This document shows positions 42,636 to 51,487 of a stretch of 64,000 bases of DNA, in pieces (position 1 is the stretch's first letter; each line of letters begins with the position of its first letter). The notes beneath the pieces were generated by a model. That model saw nothing but the letters and a program-made list of their open reading frames with translations. It did no database searches and was not told the DNA's origin. This stretch comes from Paenibacillus riograndensis SBR5 (GTDB lineage: Bacteria; Bacillota; Bacilli; Paenibacillales; Paenibacillaceae): NCBI RefSeq assembly GCF_000981585.1, contig NZ_LN831776.1, positions 4,261,187-4,325,186 on the forward strand, written 5' to 3'. The position numbers and the translations under genes were made by a program.

Positions 42636-44381
42636 GTAAATGTATCTCCTTCCAGCCTAATCGGCAGCACAATGGCCACCTGAGTCCCTTCTCCGGGAAA
42701 GCTCTGGATTTGCAGGCCGTATTCCTCTCCGAACATATGCTGCAGGCGGCGGTGCAGATTTTGCAGGCCGATGCCGCCTTTGCCGCCTTCTTTGGGACTG
42801 TCCCCGCTTAGAGACAGCAGCAGGCGCTCCAGCTCACCGGTGCTCATCCCTTCTCCATTGTCCTCAACAATCAATTTGAGGATGGATTCCTCTTCACGGG
42901 TGTAGACCTTCAGTATCCCTTGGCGGCTGAGGGATTCGAGCCCATGCTTGACGGCGTTCTCAATAACCGGCTGGACGGTCATCTTCGGAACGCGGATATT
43001 TAACCAGCGCTCGTCGATGTCCATGACAATCTTCAGTCTTCCTTCCAGACGGATGGAAATAATCTTCAGATAATGGCCGATCTGCTCCAGCTCTTCGCGC
43101 AGCGTAACCGCTGCGGCATCCTCCCACTGGCTGCTGTAACGGAACATGGAGGACAGGGAGAGCACCAGCTCGCCCAGCTGCTCATTCCCCTCCTCATCCA
43201 GCATCCAGTAGATCATATCCAGCGTGTTATAGAGGAAATGCGGATTGACCTGGGACTGCAGCGCGTGCAGCTCGGCATTTTTTTCACTGACGGAAGACAG
43301 CTTCACGCGTTCGATCAATTCCTCAATCCGCCGGACCATCCGGTTAAAGGACGCGACGAGAGGACGACACATTGACCATCCCCCGGAAATTCCCGATCTC
43401 CACCTGCCTCATCTCGCGGATCAGCTTCTTCAGCGGCGAGGAGATGGTCTTGGAAACCATGGAAGCGATTAGCGTTGAAACAATGATCAGAATCGAGATC
43501 ACGATCAGCAGATAGCGCTTCATCTCGTTCAACTCAACGTTGAGATCCTGATCCGGTGTAATACTCATAACCCACCATCCCGAAAAGGACAGCTTCGAGG
43601 CCACCGCCAGACGGCCCGCTTCCTGCCGGACAATCTGATGCTGGAAGTTCTTCAGGGAAGGCAGTGTTTCCAGCACAGGTGCCGGGTCCGTTGCCGAAGT
43701 CACAAACCGTCCATCCTCCGACATTAGATACACCTGGCTGTGCGCACCCAGCTTGAGGTTCTCCAAAGCGTCCAGCACAGGCTGGGGGTTGGTTTCGTAG
43801 AGAACAATGCCGATCGGCTTGTGTTCATTCAGATCATAGATCTGCCGGCCAAAAGCAAACACCGGGCTATCCTCCACCTGGTCGATCAGCGAATGCTGGT
43901 ATACGCCGAGCCAGACCATTTTTCCGGATGAGGCTTGAAGCTGCTTGTACCAGTCCTGACTGTGGTAATTGGGGTCGACTACATTCATGTAATTCCCATA
44001 ATTATAGATTTTGCCCTTGTCTGTAATGACATGAATACCTACCAGGTCGTCCCGAGAATAAAAAATCGAGCCGATTATATTGGTAATGGTCTGCTCGTTG
44101 ATGTAGGCTACCGCCGGTTCATCCGTTGTTTCATTAATCAAACGAATCATCTCGAAGTTGTTGCTGAGTGATTTGGAGAGTGAGTCATACCCTTTATAGA
44201 GCAGGCTGAACAGCCCGGCTGTCTGGGAGACATTTTTTTGCGACAAATCACTGATCTTCTCATGCAGCTGCACAGTAGTCCGGTTATAGTACAGCAAGCT
44301 GACGATAAGCAGAATACTGGACATGCAAAAAAGAAACAGCAAGAACAACCGATGATGGATGGAATGAAAGCCGCTCTTCAA
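42632..44381 (-). pseudogene. YesM-like sensor histidine kinase, frameshifted in HAMP
   Basis: The N half (TTG at 44381 with AAAGGAG 8 nt upstream; an ATG at 44450 is alternative) has TM helices around a dCache-type sensor, then SSPLKKLIREMRQVEIGNF of HAMP, and stops at 43344. The C half resumes in another frame at about 43372: LVASFNRMVRRIEELIERVK, His_kinase LQSQVNPHFLYNTLD, and HATPase (NAVKHGLESL, DNGEGMSTGELE, GGIGLQNLHRRLQ). The HAMP loop D-E-I-x-x that should join the halves is missing, suggesting a small deletion. GGGGG lies 7 nt before an ATG at 43372, so reinitiation is possible. A sequence error is equally possible. Confidence 0.85.
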
Positions 44382-44456
44382 TGGACTCTCTCCTTTCAAC
44401 ACCCTGTCCTGCCGTTCCTTATTATAAATCCATGATAATTTCATTTGCAATGGTGA

Positions 44457-45281
44457 TTAACCTTTGACCGCACCTGCTACCATCCCTTTGGTAATTTTGT
44501 TCGACAGGAAGAAGTAGATCAGGATAACCGGCAGTGCGCCCATGACCAGGAATGCCCCGATGTTGCCGTAATTGACTGAATATTGGCTGACAAATGTGTA
44601 CACTCCAAATGGCAGTGTCTTGAGCTTCTCGGAAGAAATAAAGGTTGCCGCCAGGATATATTCATTCCAGATGTTGATGAAGGTCAGAATGCATACCGTC
44701 ATCACCGGCGGGATCGACACCGGCAAAATAATGCTGCGGAAAATCCGGTATACGCTCGCTCCATCGATAAACGCCGATTCCTCAATTTCATGCGGGATAT
44801 CCCTCATGAACCCGGAAAGGATAAATACAGCAATCGGTGTGGAGAAGGCAATGTAAGGCAGAATCAGCGATAAATGCGTGTTCAGCACGTGAATGTTTTT
44901 GAAAATAATCATCAGCGGCAGCAGGGTCGCCTGCATCGGAATCATCATGCCCATCAGGAAGATGGTCATGACAACATTGCCGTATTTCCAGCGGAAACGC
45001 GAAATGGCATAAGCCACCATGGAGGCCAGCACAATGACGCAAATCATTGTAACGCCGGTGACAAACACGCTGTTGGACAAGTATTTCAGATAGCTGCCGG
45101 AAGTATAAGCTTCACTGTAGTTATGCCATTGAAAGGATTTGGGGAAGGAGAAAAAGCTGCCGTCCATAATCTCTTCGTTGGTCTTCAGTGAATACAGCAC
45201 CAGCCAGAGCAAAGGATACAACTGGGTCACTACAGGAATTGCGAAAAGAAGATACACGATTCCTTTTTTGAATTTTCGCAT
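44457..45281 (-). CDS. carbohydrate ABC transporter permease (MalG-like)
   Basis: A 274-aa permease with six TM segments; the coupling loop EESAFIDGASVYRIFRSIILPVSIPPV matches the EAA-G-P motif of CUT1 inner-membrane proteins. Starts 17 nt after the partner permease. Second permease of the SBP-permease-permease unit. No ATPase is encoded nearby; CUT1 systems in Firmicutes commonly share an MsmK-type ATPase encoded elsewhere. Confidence 0.93.
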   Translation of the reverse strand: MRKFKKGIVYLLFAIPVVTQLYPLLWLVLYSLKTNEEIMDGSFFSFPKSFQWHNYSEAYTSGSYLKYLSNSVFVTGVTMICVIVLASMVAYAISRFRWKYGNVVMTIFLMGMMIPMQATLLPLMIIFKNIHVLNTHLSLILPYIAFSTPIAVFILSGFMRDIPHEIEESAFIDGASVYRIFRSIILPVSIPPVMTVCILTFINIWNEYILAATFISSEKLKTLPFGVYTFVSQYSVNYGNIGAFLVMGALPVILIYFFLSNKITKGMVAGAVKG

Positions 45282-45298
45282 AATCGCGCACTCCTTTT

Positions 45299-46189
45299 CT
45301 AATTGAATTTGCGTTCGATTCTATTGAATATCGTATTGATGAATCCGGTAAAGACCAGACAGACTATAACCAGGAAGCTGGCAATCGCACTGCCGTATCC
45401 ATACTTCAATGACATAAATGAGCTGTTGTACATATGCGTAGAGATGACGTCGGTTGCATGAGCCGGCCCCCCGGCGGTCATAACCATGACCAGATCGAAG
45501 GCCTGCAGGGAACCGATAAACGCCAGTACAATCGATATTTTGAAGATCGGGACAATCAGCGGAAGGGTGATGTAGCGGTCCGCTTTGAATCCGTCCGCCC
45601 CGTCGATTTTTGCCGCTTCATAAAGCTCGTCCGGAATATTCTGCACGCCGGTGTACTGGATCAGCAGATGGTAGCCGAAGAACTGCCACAAGGAGACGAA
45701 ATATAGCGCAAACATGGCAATTTTGGGTTCGGTAAGCCAGTTATGTGTCCAGCTGTCCAGTCCCAGCGAGATCAGAACGCCGTTAAGCATACCGCCCATG
45801 GACGCGGGGTTGTAGACCGTTTTCCACAGCTGTCCAATAATGACGACAGACAGAATGACCGGTGTGAAGTAGATCGAAACCAGGGTGTTTCCTCTTCTGA
45901 CATAACGGTTAAGCAGAATAGCCATTCCCAGGCAAAGGGGGATTTCGAGCATAGATGCTACAGCGTAGAGCAAGGTTCTTCTTACCGACGGCCAGAACAC
46001 AGGGTCATTGAAGAACATATCTTTGAAGTTGCCGAATCCGACAAACTGGGCAGACGTTAGTCCGTCCCATTTCAATAAACCGGTATACAGTGAAACCAGT
46101 ATGGGGATAAACACTAGGCACACATACAAAAGCAGACATGGCAATACGAAGACGGCTATTGTCCGTGCTGGCACCTTAAGTACTTTCAT
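45299..46189 (-). CDS. carbohydrate ABC transporter permease (MalF-like)
   Basis: A 296-aa permease with six TM helices and the coupling loop DELYEAAKIDGADGFKADRYITLPLIVPIF (EAA motif). It follows the binding-protein gene by about 120 bp and precedes the MalG-like permease. Sugar specificity is not evident. Confidence 0.93.
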   Translation of the reverse strand: MKVLKVPARTIAVFVLPCLLLYVCLVFIPILVSLYTGLLKWDGLTSAQFVGFGNFKDMFFNDPVFWPSVRRTLLYAVASMLEIPLCLGMAILLNRYVRRGNTLVSIYFTPVILSVVIIGQLWKTVYNPASMGGMLNGVLISLGLDSWTHNWLTEPKIAMFALYFVSLWQFFGYHLLIQYTGVQNIPDELYEAAKIDGADGFKADRYITLPLIVPIFKISIVLAFIGSLQAFDLVMVMTAGGPAHATDVISTHMYNSSFMSLKYGYGSAIASFLVIVCLVFTGFINTIFNRIERKFN

Positions 46190-46311
46190 CGTTCCCGCCT
46201 CCTAAACAAGCAGATTCTTTGTCTATAACAGATGTGATTTTTTGTGATAAATTTGGTGCGAAGAAGCCGGAATCAGCTTGCTTCGCACCGAAGGTGAACG
46301 TTTAGGTCTGC

Positions 46312-47682
46312 TTATTTATTAGCTTCAAAAGCGGTTTGATGTTCTTTGGCGACTGCAGCGGAATCCATTTTCTGCACGAACAGGTTCTGGATGCTGCTGA
46401 GGTGCACCTGCGAGGTTGCCGGGTTCATGGTGTTGTCGAACGAAAGGTCGCCGCCTTTCACCTGGTTGAACAGGCCTGCGATGGTGATCGCCAGATCGGA
46501 GTAACCGGCTGCTTTGAGGTCGCCGTCTACTTTTTGACCCAAACCTACAGCGTTTTTCAATTCAAATTGTTTCTTAGGCAGATTGCTGGCGAAGAAATTG
46601 AGGAAATCTTTGGTTTCCTGCAGATGCTCACTGTTAGCGGACACCGCGAATGCGCTGCCTGGTGCCAGCATGAATTCGTTAGGGTCGCCTTTGCCGTTCA
46701 CAGTAGGGAATTGGAAAGCTCCTACTTTGCCGGCTACGGAAGAAGCATCAACTGCGCCTGTTTCCCATGAACCGATGACCCACATTGCCGCTTTACCGGA
46801 TTTGAAGATGTTACCGCCGGCATTGGCGTCGATGGAGGTTGCGCCATCAGGGAATGCGCCTGCTTGAACCAGCTGCTGGAAAGCGTCTACTGCTTCTACG
46901 AAAGCAGGATCTTCAAAGGTTTTCTTACCATCCATGACATCCTGCAGGAAGCCGGGGCCGCCGTTGGTGCGAAGCAGGATGTTCATGAACAGGAAGGAGC
47001 CCGTCCAGGAATCTTTTTCACCGATGGCCAATGGCGTAATGCCTTTGTCTTTGAGGATCTTCACATCTTTGAGCATTTCTTCAAAGGTGGTTGGTGTATT
47101 GGCGATTCCAGCCTGAGCGAACAAATCTTTGTTGTAGAACACCACTTCGATATTGTTGCCGTCCGGCAGCGCGTATACATTGCCGTCAAAGCTGTAGTAA
47201 TCCAGCAGTCCTGTTTGGTAGGTGTCTTTCAGTCCGTTCTGGTCCAGCATGTCGTTCAGCGGAGCGAACAATCCGGCATCTACAAACGGTTTCATTTGTG
47301 CAGCCGGGTTCACGATGGTAATGTCCGGGACCTCTTTGGAAGCCGCCTGGGTTTTGAGCTTCACCTTTTGCTGGTCGGTGTTCAGCGTATCCAGTTCGAT
47401 CTTGATGTTCGGATGCTCTTTCTCGTACTGCTCACTCAGCTCATGCACCATTTTGTAGGACGGTGTTGTAGGATCGGGATAGATGTTCTGGAAGGTGATG
47501 GTTACCTTCTTGTCACTCTTCGTTGTGTTCGTTGCTGTACCGCTGTTGGTTTTGTCAGGTGCTGCGCTTGACGCTGCATTATTCTTGCTGTTGTCGTTGG
47601 AGTTGCCGCATGCCGCAACGCTTAATGCCATTGCAGCTGTAAGTGCGACGGTGAATGTTGTCTTCATTTTTCTGTTGACCAT
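46312..47682 (-). CDS. extracellular sugar-binding lipoprotein
   Basis: A 456-aa CUT1 solute-binding protein: signal peptide ending at lipobox SVAACGNS, Asn/Ser/Lys-rich linker, then SBP_bac_1 landmarks (VTITFQNIYPDPT; NTDQQKVKLKTQAASKEVPDI; GNIFKSGKAAMWVIGSWETGAV). GGGGG lies 9 nt before the ATG at 47682. First gene of the transporter plus two-component operon. A cre-like catabolite-repression site lies 45 bp upstream. Ligand unknown. Confidence 0.93.
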   Translation of the reverse strand: MVNRKMKTTFTVALTAAMALSVAACGNSNDNSKNNAASSAAPDKTNSGTATNTTKSDKKVTITFQNIYPDPTTPSYKMVHELSEQYEKEHPNIKIELDTLNTDQQKVKLKTQAASKEVPDITIVNPAAQMKPFVDAGLFAPLNDMLDQNGLKDTYQTGLLDYYSFDGNVYALPDGNNIEVVFYNKDLFAQAGIANTPTTFEEMLKDVKILKDKGITPLAIGEKDSWTGSFLFMNILLRTNGGPGFLQDVMDGKKTFEDPAFVEAVDAFQQLVQAGAFPDGATSIDANAGGNIFKSGKAAMWVIGSWETGAVDASSVAGKVGAFQFPTVNGKGDPNEFMLAPGSAFAVSANSEHLQETKDFLNFFASNLPKKQFELKNAVGLGQKVDGDLKAAGYSDLAITIAGLFNQVKGGDLSFDNTMNPATSQVHLSSIQNLFVQKMDSAAVAKEHQTAFEANK

Positions 47683-47725
47683 GAATCAATGCCCCCTGTG
47701 TTCGTGATAGGTTTATTATCTTCTG

Positions 47726-47741
47726 ATTAAGCGCTTCCAAC
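47726..47741 (-). promoter_or_regulatory. cre-like CcpA site
   Basis: Minus-strand TTGGAAGCGCTTAATC contains the AAGCGCTT core and TGGAA half of the cre consensus, though the last two bases differ. Located about 45 bp before the sugar-binding protein start, where it could repress the transporter when glucose is present. Confidence 0.5.
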
Positions 47742-47849
47742 AAGGTGCGAACTACAGAAATAAGGTTTGTTTTTTCTAGGAGTATATGGAAAAGGGCTGG
47801 CCGCTGGGCCGAATGCTCTTGCGACGAATACAGCATCAAGTTATAACAC

Positions 47850-47880
47850 AAAAAAAGAACTCCCGGACATCGGGAGCTCT
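47850..47880 (-). terminator. terminator after the TerB/BrxD/helicase operon
   Basis: AGAACTCCCG and CGGGAGCTCT pair around GACAT; seven T follow on the minus strand. It lies 93 bp after the helicase stop. Confidence 0.88.
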
Positions 47881-47972
47881 CGCAATGATTCAATACGCAC
47901 AAACAGACTTTTTTGGCGCCTCAATTATTCAATACTGCATATACAGCCTTTCTTAGTGTTCAGCATGTCCGC

Positions 47973-50171
47973 TTATTCCACCCTCACCCACTGCTTCAGC
48001 ACCTCTACCAGCCCCGGAACGTCGAGGCCGTCGAGGGAAAAGGCTTTGCGCAGCAGGTCGTGGGGGATGAATTCATCGTATTTGCCAAGGTAAGGCGCTT
48101 CATCCGGCCCCAGGAGAGCAATCGGATCAGATACAGCAGCGGCTTCGGCGATAATCTCCTGCTCCAGCGTTTCTGCATCTGTCTTCCCGGAAACGACCAT
48201 ATAATACGGCTCCATGGGGGTTACGGAACGCAGTCCCAGCGGGCCCTTGAGATTATTCTTCAGCAGCCGTTCCAGAGTCCGGAACTGCCGGCTCCCGGCC
48301 CAGGGCAGAATGAACATCGAATCGCCTCCGGCCGGAAGCACCGAATGCGTGAGCAATCCGCTTTCCTTGGCCAGACGGCGGGCCCGTTCCAGTCTTGCTG
48401 CCGCGCTGGGCGCCAGATAGGGATATAGTGCCGTAGCTCCCAGCACCTCACGAATTTTGTTCATAATGCGGGTATGCACATCCCCGCCTGCGCCCAGCCA
48501 TAAGGTATCTACTTTGCCGCGCGAGCCTTTGACATATACGGCTTTATGGCGGTTATCCACCTCTTCGACCTTCCACAGCTTGCCTGCAAGAGTGAAGCAG
48601 TACCCCGGCGGCGGGACAGTGGTTATTGAACCAATCTCTTCGGTGCCGTTATATACCACATGTTCCTCGTCGTCTTTGAATACCGCATAGAAACGGAAGT
48701 TATTGACGATCTTCTCCCCTGCCAGCCCAACCAGCAGGCTGCCCTCATCCATGCACTCAATATGGCCCATGCCGATCATATATTCCATGAACGCATCATA
48801 ATCGCCGGGCTCGATGCTGCTAAAGGACGGGAGGCTCAGCACGGCCGCCTTCAGATCCTCCGGCTCCGCTTCGCCCATACTTTTCAGGATGCTCATCGTC
48901 TGATGGTAGAGCAGCCCCACCGGAAGCTGCCGCACAGCCAGCGGCTCGACCCACTTCTCGCGCACGTAGAGCTCGATGACGGCGATAGCCCGCAGCAGCG
49001 TCCACGGCATCCGCGCGGGAAGCTGGGCTTCTTCGTCCTCTTCCTCCGGCGTGACGAAGATCATCTCTGAAGCGGCGTCGCCCCGCCGCCCGGAGCGCCC
49101 CAGCCGCTGCACGAAGCTCGCGCAGCTGTATGGTGCACCGAGCTGCAGCACGCGCTCCAGCTCGCCCAGGTCAATGCCCAGCTCCAGCGTCAGCGTGGCC
49201 GCTGCCACCGCCGGGCCGGGTCCCTGACGGAGCGCAGCCTCCGTCTCTTCACGCAGCATCGCGGAGATGCTGCCGTGATGGACATGGAACACGTCGCGCT
49301 CCCCGCGCTTCGCAGCAAGCCGCCGCATCTCCAGGATTGCCTCCTCGGCATCCGTGCGGCTGTTGGTGAAAATGAGCGCCTTCTTCAGATGCGTATGGTC
49401 ATAGATGAAGCCATAATACGCCTGCCGCGCCCGCTCCAGATGCTCAGCCTGCACTTCGTCCCGTGCATCCGGGAAAGAAAAGTGCTCCACGCTGAGGCGC
49501 AGCTTGCGCCCGCCCTGCGGAGCAGAGACCTCTACGCTTTCGCGGGTACCGGCGGCCAGCCATTCCGTCACGGATGCGTAGTCGCTCAGCGTGGCCGACA
49601 GTCCGATCCGCCGCGGATGGCAGCCGGCCATACGCGAGATCCGCGCCAGCTGGCTAAGCACCTGAATGCCGCGGTCCGCCCCCATGAAGGCATGCACTTC
49701 ATCCACTATAATGAAGCGAAGATCATGGAACAGCGCCGGAATGGCATTAGGGCGGTTCATCAGCAGCCCTTCCAGCGATTCCGGGGTAATCTGCAGCACG
49801 CCGGAGGGGTTTTGCATCAGCTTCGTCTTGTCCGCCTGCGGCACATCTCCATGCCAATGCCAGACCGGAATATTCCCTTCACGCAGCAGGTCATTCAACC
49901 GGGTGAACTGGTCATTGATCAGCGCCTTAAGCGGCGCAATGTAAAGGATGCCCACTGAGGCGGACGGATCTTCGTACAGCTGGGTAAGCGCCGGAAAGAA
50001 AGCGGCTTCTGTCTTGCCGGAAGCCGTTCCGGAAGCAATGAGCAGATGATGCGGCGTATCGAACAGCACCCGGCAGGCATCCACCTGGGCTTCGCGCAGC
50101 GTCTCCCAGCGGTTCTTATAGATAAACTCTTTGATAAACGGAGCCAGCCTGTAAAACGGATTGCTGCTCAT
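47973..50171 (-). CDS. Lhr-like DEVH-box helicase
   Basis: A 732-aa superfamily 2 helicase. Motifs: Walker A ASGTASGKTE (46-55), DEVH (157-160), SAT in GLSATLS (191-195), TNSRTDAEE (269-277) and QRLGRSGRRG (355-364). The region after 370 (ALPARMPWTLLRAIAVIELYVREKW, then an OB/winged domain) resembles the Lhr/BrxHI helicases found with BrxD ATPases in BREX-type loci. The start overlaps the BrxD-like stop by 4 bp. It is the last gene of the operon and would act on DNA engaged by the ATPase. No nuclease domain is visible. Confidence 0.88.
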   Translation of the reverse strand: MSSNPFYRLAPFIKEFIYKNRWETLREAQVDACRVLFDTPHHLLIASGTASGKTEAAFFPALTQLYEDPSASVGILYIAPLKALINDQFTRLNDLLREGNIPVWHWHGDVPQADKTKLMQNPSGVLQITPESLEGLLMNRPNAIPALFHDLRFIIVDEVHAFMGADRGIQVLSQLARISRMAGCHPRRIGLSATLSDYASVTEWLAAGTRESVEVSAPQGGRKLRLSVEHFSFPDARDEVQAEHLERARQAYYGFIYDHTHLKKALIFTNSRTDAEEAILEMRRLAAKRGERDVFHVHHGSISAMLREETEAALRQGPGPAVAAATLTLELGIDLGELERVLQLGAPYSCASFVQRLGRSGRRGDAASEMIFVTPEEEDEEAQLPARMPWTLLRAIAVIELYVREKWVEPLAVRQLPVGLLYHQTMSILKSMGEAEPEDLKAAVLSLPSFSSIEPGDYDAFMEYMIGMGHIECMDEGSLLVGLAGEKIVNNFRFYAVFKDDEEHVVYNGTEEIGSITTVPPPGYCFTLAGKLWKVEEVDNRHKAVYVKGSRGKVDTLWLGAGGDVHTRIMNKIREVLGATALYPYLAPSAAARLERARRLAKESGLLTHSVLPAGGDSMFILPWAGSRQFRTLERLLKNNLKGPLGLRSVTPMEPYYMVVSGKTDAETLEQEIIAEAAAVSDPIALLGPDEAPYLGKYDEFIPHDLLRKAFSLDGLDVPGLVEVLKQWVRVE

Positions 50172-51487
50172 AGATCAAACTCCGCCAGGAATCCGTCCAG
50201 CTCGTTCGTCTCTGCCTCGGCAGGCTTGGCCGTCCGCTCGCCTACAAGCTTCTCGAACGACATATCCGGGTGCTGATGCAGGGTATGCAGCAGGTCCATG
50301 AAGTCCCGCACGACCTCACGTGCGGTGAGCAGTTCGTCTGCGCCCAGCCGGCCTACAGCTTCCTCCATGAAATGCACCAGCTGCTCCTGTGTCAGCTTGG
50401 CTTCATAGCCGTAGTGAAGGGCATGGATATCCCGCAGCTTTTGCAGCAGCACCAGTATTTCCTCATGGGAGAGCATCTCCAGGGCAATAATCGGCCCGGT
50501 AAAATTATTCAGCCCCGTCCCGCCGTAACGTCCGGCGACGAGCCTTGAACGCAAGGCTTCATAACTGAACAGACCTCGCCGGTTGTCTTCGACAAACTGC
50601 GGTGTCCCGCCGATAAAGATCCCCAGCCGCTCTGCCTTGCCTTGCATCGTATCATTGAACATGGTCAGCAGCTTCTCATAGTTGCTCTGGCGTGAGATGC
50701 TGTTGGTGATCTTATACAGGTTCACGCCTTCATCAATAAACAGCAGCAGCCCTTTATAGCCGATGCTCCCTATGAACTCGGCCCATAGCTTCATATAATC
50801 GTACCAGTTATCATCGTCGATGATGACCCCTACCCCCAGCGCCTTGCGCGCTTCGGTGCGGGTAGCGAACTCCCCGCGCAGCCAGCGCAGGGCATCCTGC
50901 TTCAGCCCGTCATCGGCAAGCTTGTGGCCGTTCCAGTATGTCGCCAGCACCTTGGCAAAATCAAATCCGTGCACAAGCCCGCGCATTTCGGAAGCTACCG
51001 AATAGATCCGCTGCTCCACCTCTTGCCCAAGCTGCGGAGCGTCGGGGCCGCAGCCTTTCTCCTGCATTACGGCTTGCTGAAGACTGATGATCCATTTCTG
51101 GAGGATCATCTCCAGCGCTCCGCCGTCCGGGCGTGTGCGCGTGGAGAGATGGCTCATCAGCTCCCGGTAGGTGGCCAGGCCCTGCCCTTTGGTTCCAACC
51201 AGCCGCCGTTCCGGGGACAGGTCGGCATCCGCGACCACAAAATCCCGGTCCATGGCATAGTTGCGGATAATCTGAAGCAGGAAGCTTTTGCCGCTGCCGA
51301 ATTTGCCGGTGATCAGCTTGAAGGCAGCTCCGCCTTCCGCGATGTTCTCCATATCCCGGAGTATGGACTCGACCTCGGGTCTGCGGCCAACCGCAATATG
51401 CTCCAGGCCAATACGCGGCACTACTCCCGCAGTCAGAGAGTTCACGAGCGCGGTCGTCATCCGTTTTGGTATTTTAAGCTCACTCAT
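50168..51487 (-). CDS. BrxD-like ATPase (DUF2791)
   Basis: A 439-aa P-loop protein. Walker A is GKFGSGKS (61-68), Walker B is LLLFIDEG (247-254), and FVVADADLSPERRLVG with GQGLATYRELM are diagnostic of the BREX ATP-binding protein BrxD family. The N-terminal GVVPRIGLEHIAVGRRPEV is also conserved there. It overlaps both neighbours by 4 bp. In BREX loci BrxD accompanies the helicase BrxHI; here the same pair is joined to a TerB_N/TerB_C protein instead of the methylase and PglZ modules. Confidence 0.9.
   Translation of the reverse strand: MSELKIPKRMTTALVNSLTAGVVPRIGLEHIAVGRRPEVESILRDMENIAEGGAAFKLITGKFGSGKSFLLQIIRNYAMDRDFVVADADLSPERRLVGTKGQGLATYRELMSHLSTRTRPDGGALEMILQKWIISLQQAVMQEKGCGPDAPQLGQEVEQRIYSVASEMRGLVHGFDFAKVLATYWNGHKLADDGLKQDALRWLRGEFATRTEARKALGVGVIIDDDNWYDYMKLWAEFIGSIGYKGLLLFIDEGVNLYKITNSISRQSNYEKLLTMFNDTMQGKAERLGIFIGGTPQFVEDNRRGLFSYEALRSRLVAGRYGGTGLNNFTGPIIALEMLSHEEILVLLQKLRDIHALHYGYEAKLTQEQLVHFMEEAVGRLGADELLTAREVVRDFMDLLHTLHQHPDMSFEKLVGERTAKPAEAETNELDGFLAEFDL

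Noticed and set aside
46864..47571. Long frame antisense to the sugar-binding protein
   Set aside because: It is the shadow of a GC-skewed coding gene; no motif.
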